Positions 62,790 through 64,000 of a stretch of 64,000 nt of DNA are shown here, in pieces (position 1 is the stretch's first letter; every line of letters starts with the position of its first letter). The stretch comes from an uncultured Gammaproteobacteria bacterium (lineage in GTDB: Bacteria > Pseudomonadota > Gammaproteobacteria > Steroidobacterales > Foliamicaceae): contig OX639965.1 of NCBI GenBank assembly GCA_951828235.1, positions 1,261,191 through 1,325,190 of the forward strand, given 5' to 3'. The translations under genes were made by a program, and so were the position numbers. A model generated the notes under the pieces. That model saw only the letters and a list, made by a program, of their open reading frames with translations. It was not told the DNA's origin and searched no databases.

Positions 62790-64000
62790 TCTTGAGAAGT
62801 TCGCGACATTCCTCCAGCGACAGGGCGGCGGGATCCTGTTGACGCGGCACCGAGGCGTTGCGTGATCCGTCGGTGACGTACGGACCGTATCGTCCGTCCA
62901 GTATCCTGATTGCGCCATCCTCGAATTCCTTGATTGCCCGCTGCCTTGCACGCAGCGCCGGCTGGACCTTTAGCGCTTCCTCAAGCGTGAGGGTGAACAC
63001 CGAAAGCGGCTTCGGCAGGCGGATATATCTGGGCCGGGTCTTGCCGACCCGCTCCCCGATCTGCACGTACGGCCCCTTGACTCCGCAGCCGACAAGAACG
63101 GGCCGGCCGTTTTCCGGATGCTCTCCGAGCTTGCGCGGCAGACGGAGCAGGGCCACCGCCTCGTCCAGCGTTACCGTGTACGGAGAGATGTCGGGGGGCA
63201 GGGAAGCGTATTTCGGTTTTTCCTTGCCGCGCTCGCCGAGTTGAACGTAGGGTCCGAAGCGCCCCCGGCCCGCGTAGACCATGGCGCCGTTTTCCGGATG
63301 CGGCCCCAGCTCCCGCGGCAGGGAAAGCAACTTCAGGGCTTCCTCCAGGGTCACCGACTCTTCGGTCAGGCCTTCCGTCAGGGAAGCGTATTTCGGTTTT
63401 TCCTCGCCCCCCTTCTCCCCCAGTTGCACGTACGGACCGTTGCGGCCGCTACCCGCGTAGACCGGCTGGCCGGTGGCAGGATCCTGTCCCAGCGGACGCG
63501 GTCCGCGCAGCAATTCCAGCGCCTGTTCGAGCGTGACATCCTCGTAGTTGACGCCATCGCGCAAGGTAGCCACCGGCGGGCGATGGTTTTCGGTGCGCTC
63601 GCCGAGCTGCACGAAGTAGCCGTAGGGACCCAGCCGGGCGTAGACGGGTTCACCGGATTCCGGATGCTCGCCCAGCAGCCGCCGCGGGCGTTCCTCGACG
63701 CCCTTGAGCGTGCGCTTCTTCTCCGCGAGTTGCTCCGAGTAATGGCCCCAGAATTCGTCCATCACCGGGACCCAGTGTTTTTCCCCGTTGGCCACCGCGT
63801 CCAGCGATTCCTCCATGCCCGCGGTGAAGTCGTAATCGACGTAATTGTTGAAATGGCGGGTAAGGAACTCGGCCACCATCCTGCCTTTCTGTGTGGGCAC
63901 GAAGTTGCGTTTTTCCATGGCCGCGTACTCGCGGTCGCGGATCTTGCGCAGGGTCTCGGCGTAGGTGGAAGGCCGCCCGATTCCATGGTCTTCAAGCGCC
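62746..64000 (-). CDS. topA: DNA topoisomerase I, C-terminal part (5' end outside window)
   Basis: The frame runs to the window edge; LEDHGIGRPSTYAETLRKI just inside the edge is the conserved end of the topoisomerase core. The C-terminal part consists of about five glycine-rich repeats, each of the form LGxHPxxGxPVxxxxGRxGPYVQLGE, with the last one degenerate, then a basic tail (ARKKGTRRRSARR). There are no four-Cys zinc ribbons like those of enteric TopA. Relaxes negative supercoils. First of the topA-tsaC-GPP34 group. Confidence 0.94.
   Translation of the reverse strand, partial: ALEDHGIGRPSTYAETLRKIRDREYAAMEKRNFVPTQKGRMVAEFLTRHFNNYVDYDFTAGMEESLDAVANGEKHWVPVMDEFWGHYSEQLAEKKRTLKGVEERPRRLLGEHPESGEPVYARLGPYGYFVQLGERTENHRPPVATLRDGVNYEDVTLEQALELLRGPRPLGQDPATGQPVYAGSGRNGPYVQLGEKGGEEKPKYASLTEGLTEESVTLEEALKLLSLPRELGPHPENGAMVYAGRGRFGPYVQLGERGKEKPKYASLPPDISPYTVTLDEAVALLRLPRKLGEHPENGRPVLVGCGVKGPYVQIGERVGKTRPRYIRLPKPLSVFTLTLEEALKVQPALRARQRAIKEFEDGAIRILDGRYGPYVTDGSRNASVPRQQDPAALSLEECRELLKNARKKGTRRRSARR

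Overview
The window is GC-rich, gene-dense DNA from a Gammaproteobacterium. The evidence is gene content and order: atpIBEFHAGDC followed by glmU-glmS, topA-tsaC with aroE nearby, dsbA/engB/polA together, hemX-hemY, comM-ubiK, trkA-trkH, and DUF2909-SURF1. Most genes start with ATG or GTG and many neighbours overlap by 4 nt. TRAP transporter genes, a SoxCD-type sulfite dehydrogenase, amidases and M20 hydrolases suggest an aerobic heterotroph with some sulfur oxidation, plausibly marine or host-associated; that habitat is inference. No 16S gene is present, so I do not go below class.

Layout. 0-9 kb: end of a metallophosphoesterase, tRNA-Arg(CCG), a DUF3800/metallopeptidase chimera, a MocA-like nucleotidyltransferase, a secreted M20 hydrolase, a protein resembling plant red chlorophyll catabolite reductase coupled to ferrochelatase, then an MBL-fold hydrolase and a nitrilase-fold protein lacking its catalytic Cys. 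9-16 kb: moaD-moaE-citE-like, dsbA, engB, an SDR, a PolA with a degenerate proofreading site, and an LptM-like lipoprotein. 16-19 kb: DUF6065, DctP, Gfo/Idh/MocA. 18.8-23.1 kb: a defence/addiction island with three toxin-antitoxin pairs, a Fic protein, a decayed IS5-like element and several palindromic control sites. 23-31 kb: SoxC with a SoxD-like cytochrome, an AbgB-like hydrolase, TlpA with an ABC exporter, and TRAP dctQM. 31-40 kb: trkH, trkA, uvrD, a SCO-like protein, SURF1, DUF2909, a fourth toxin-antitoxin pair, comM and ubiK. 40-55 kb: hemXY, the complete ATP synthase operon, an AT-rich intergenic region with DnaA-box-like sites, an amidase, glmU and glmS (glmS lies between two large hairpin elements), and xth. 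55-64 kb: an FAH protein, an intact IS, gor, aroE, an exported peptide with EGSCG repeats, tag, a GPP34 protein, tsaC and the 3' part of topA.

Functional links. MoaD, MoaE and MocA supply or modify molybdopterin cofactor, which SoxC needs. HemH, HemX, HemY and the RCCR-like protein point to tetrapyrrole metabolism. TrkA, TrkH, DctQ and DctM form one tight operon. Most promising for new biology: the RCCR-like/hemH pair, the orphan EGSCG peptide (HvfA/bufferin-like, with no modifying enzyme nearby), the DUF3800 chimera, the Cys-less nitrilase homologue, the proofreading-dead PolA, and the hairpin elements flanking glmS.
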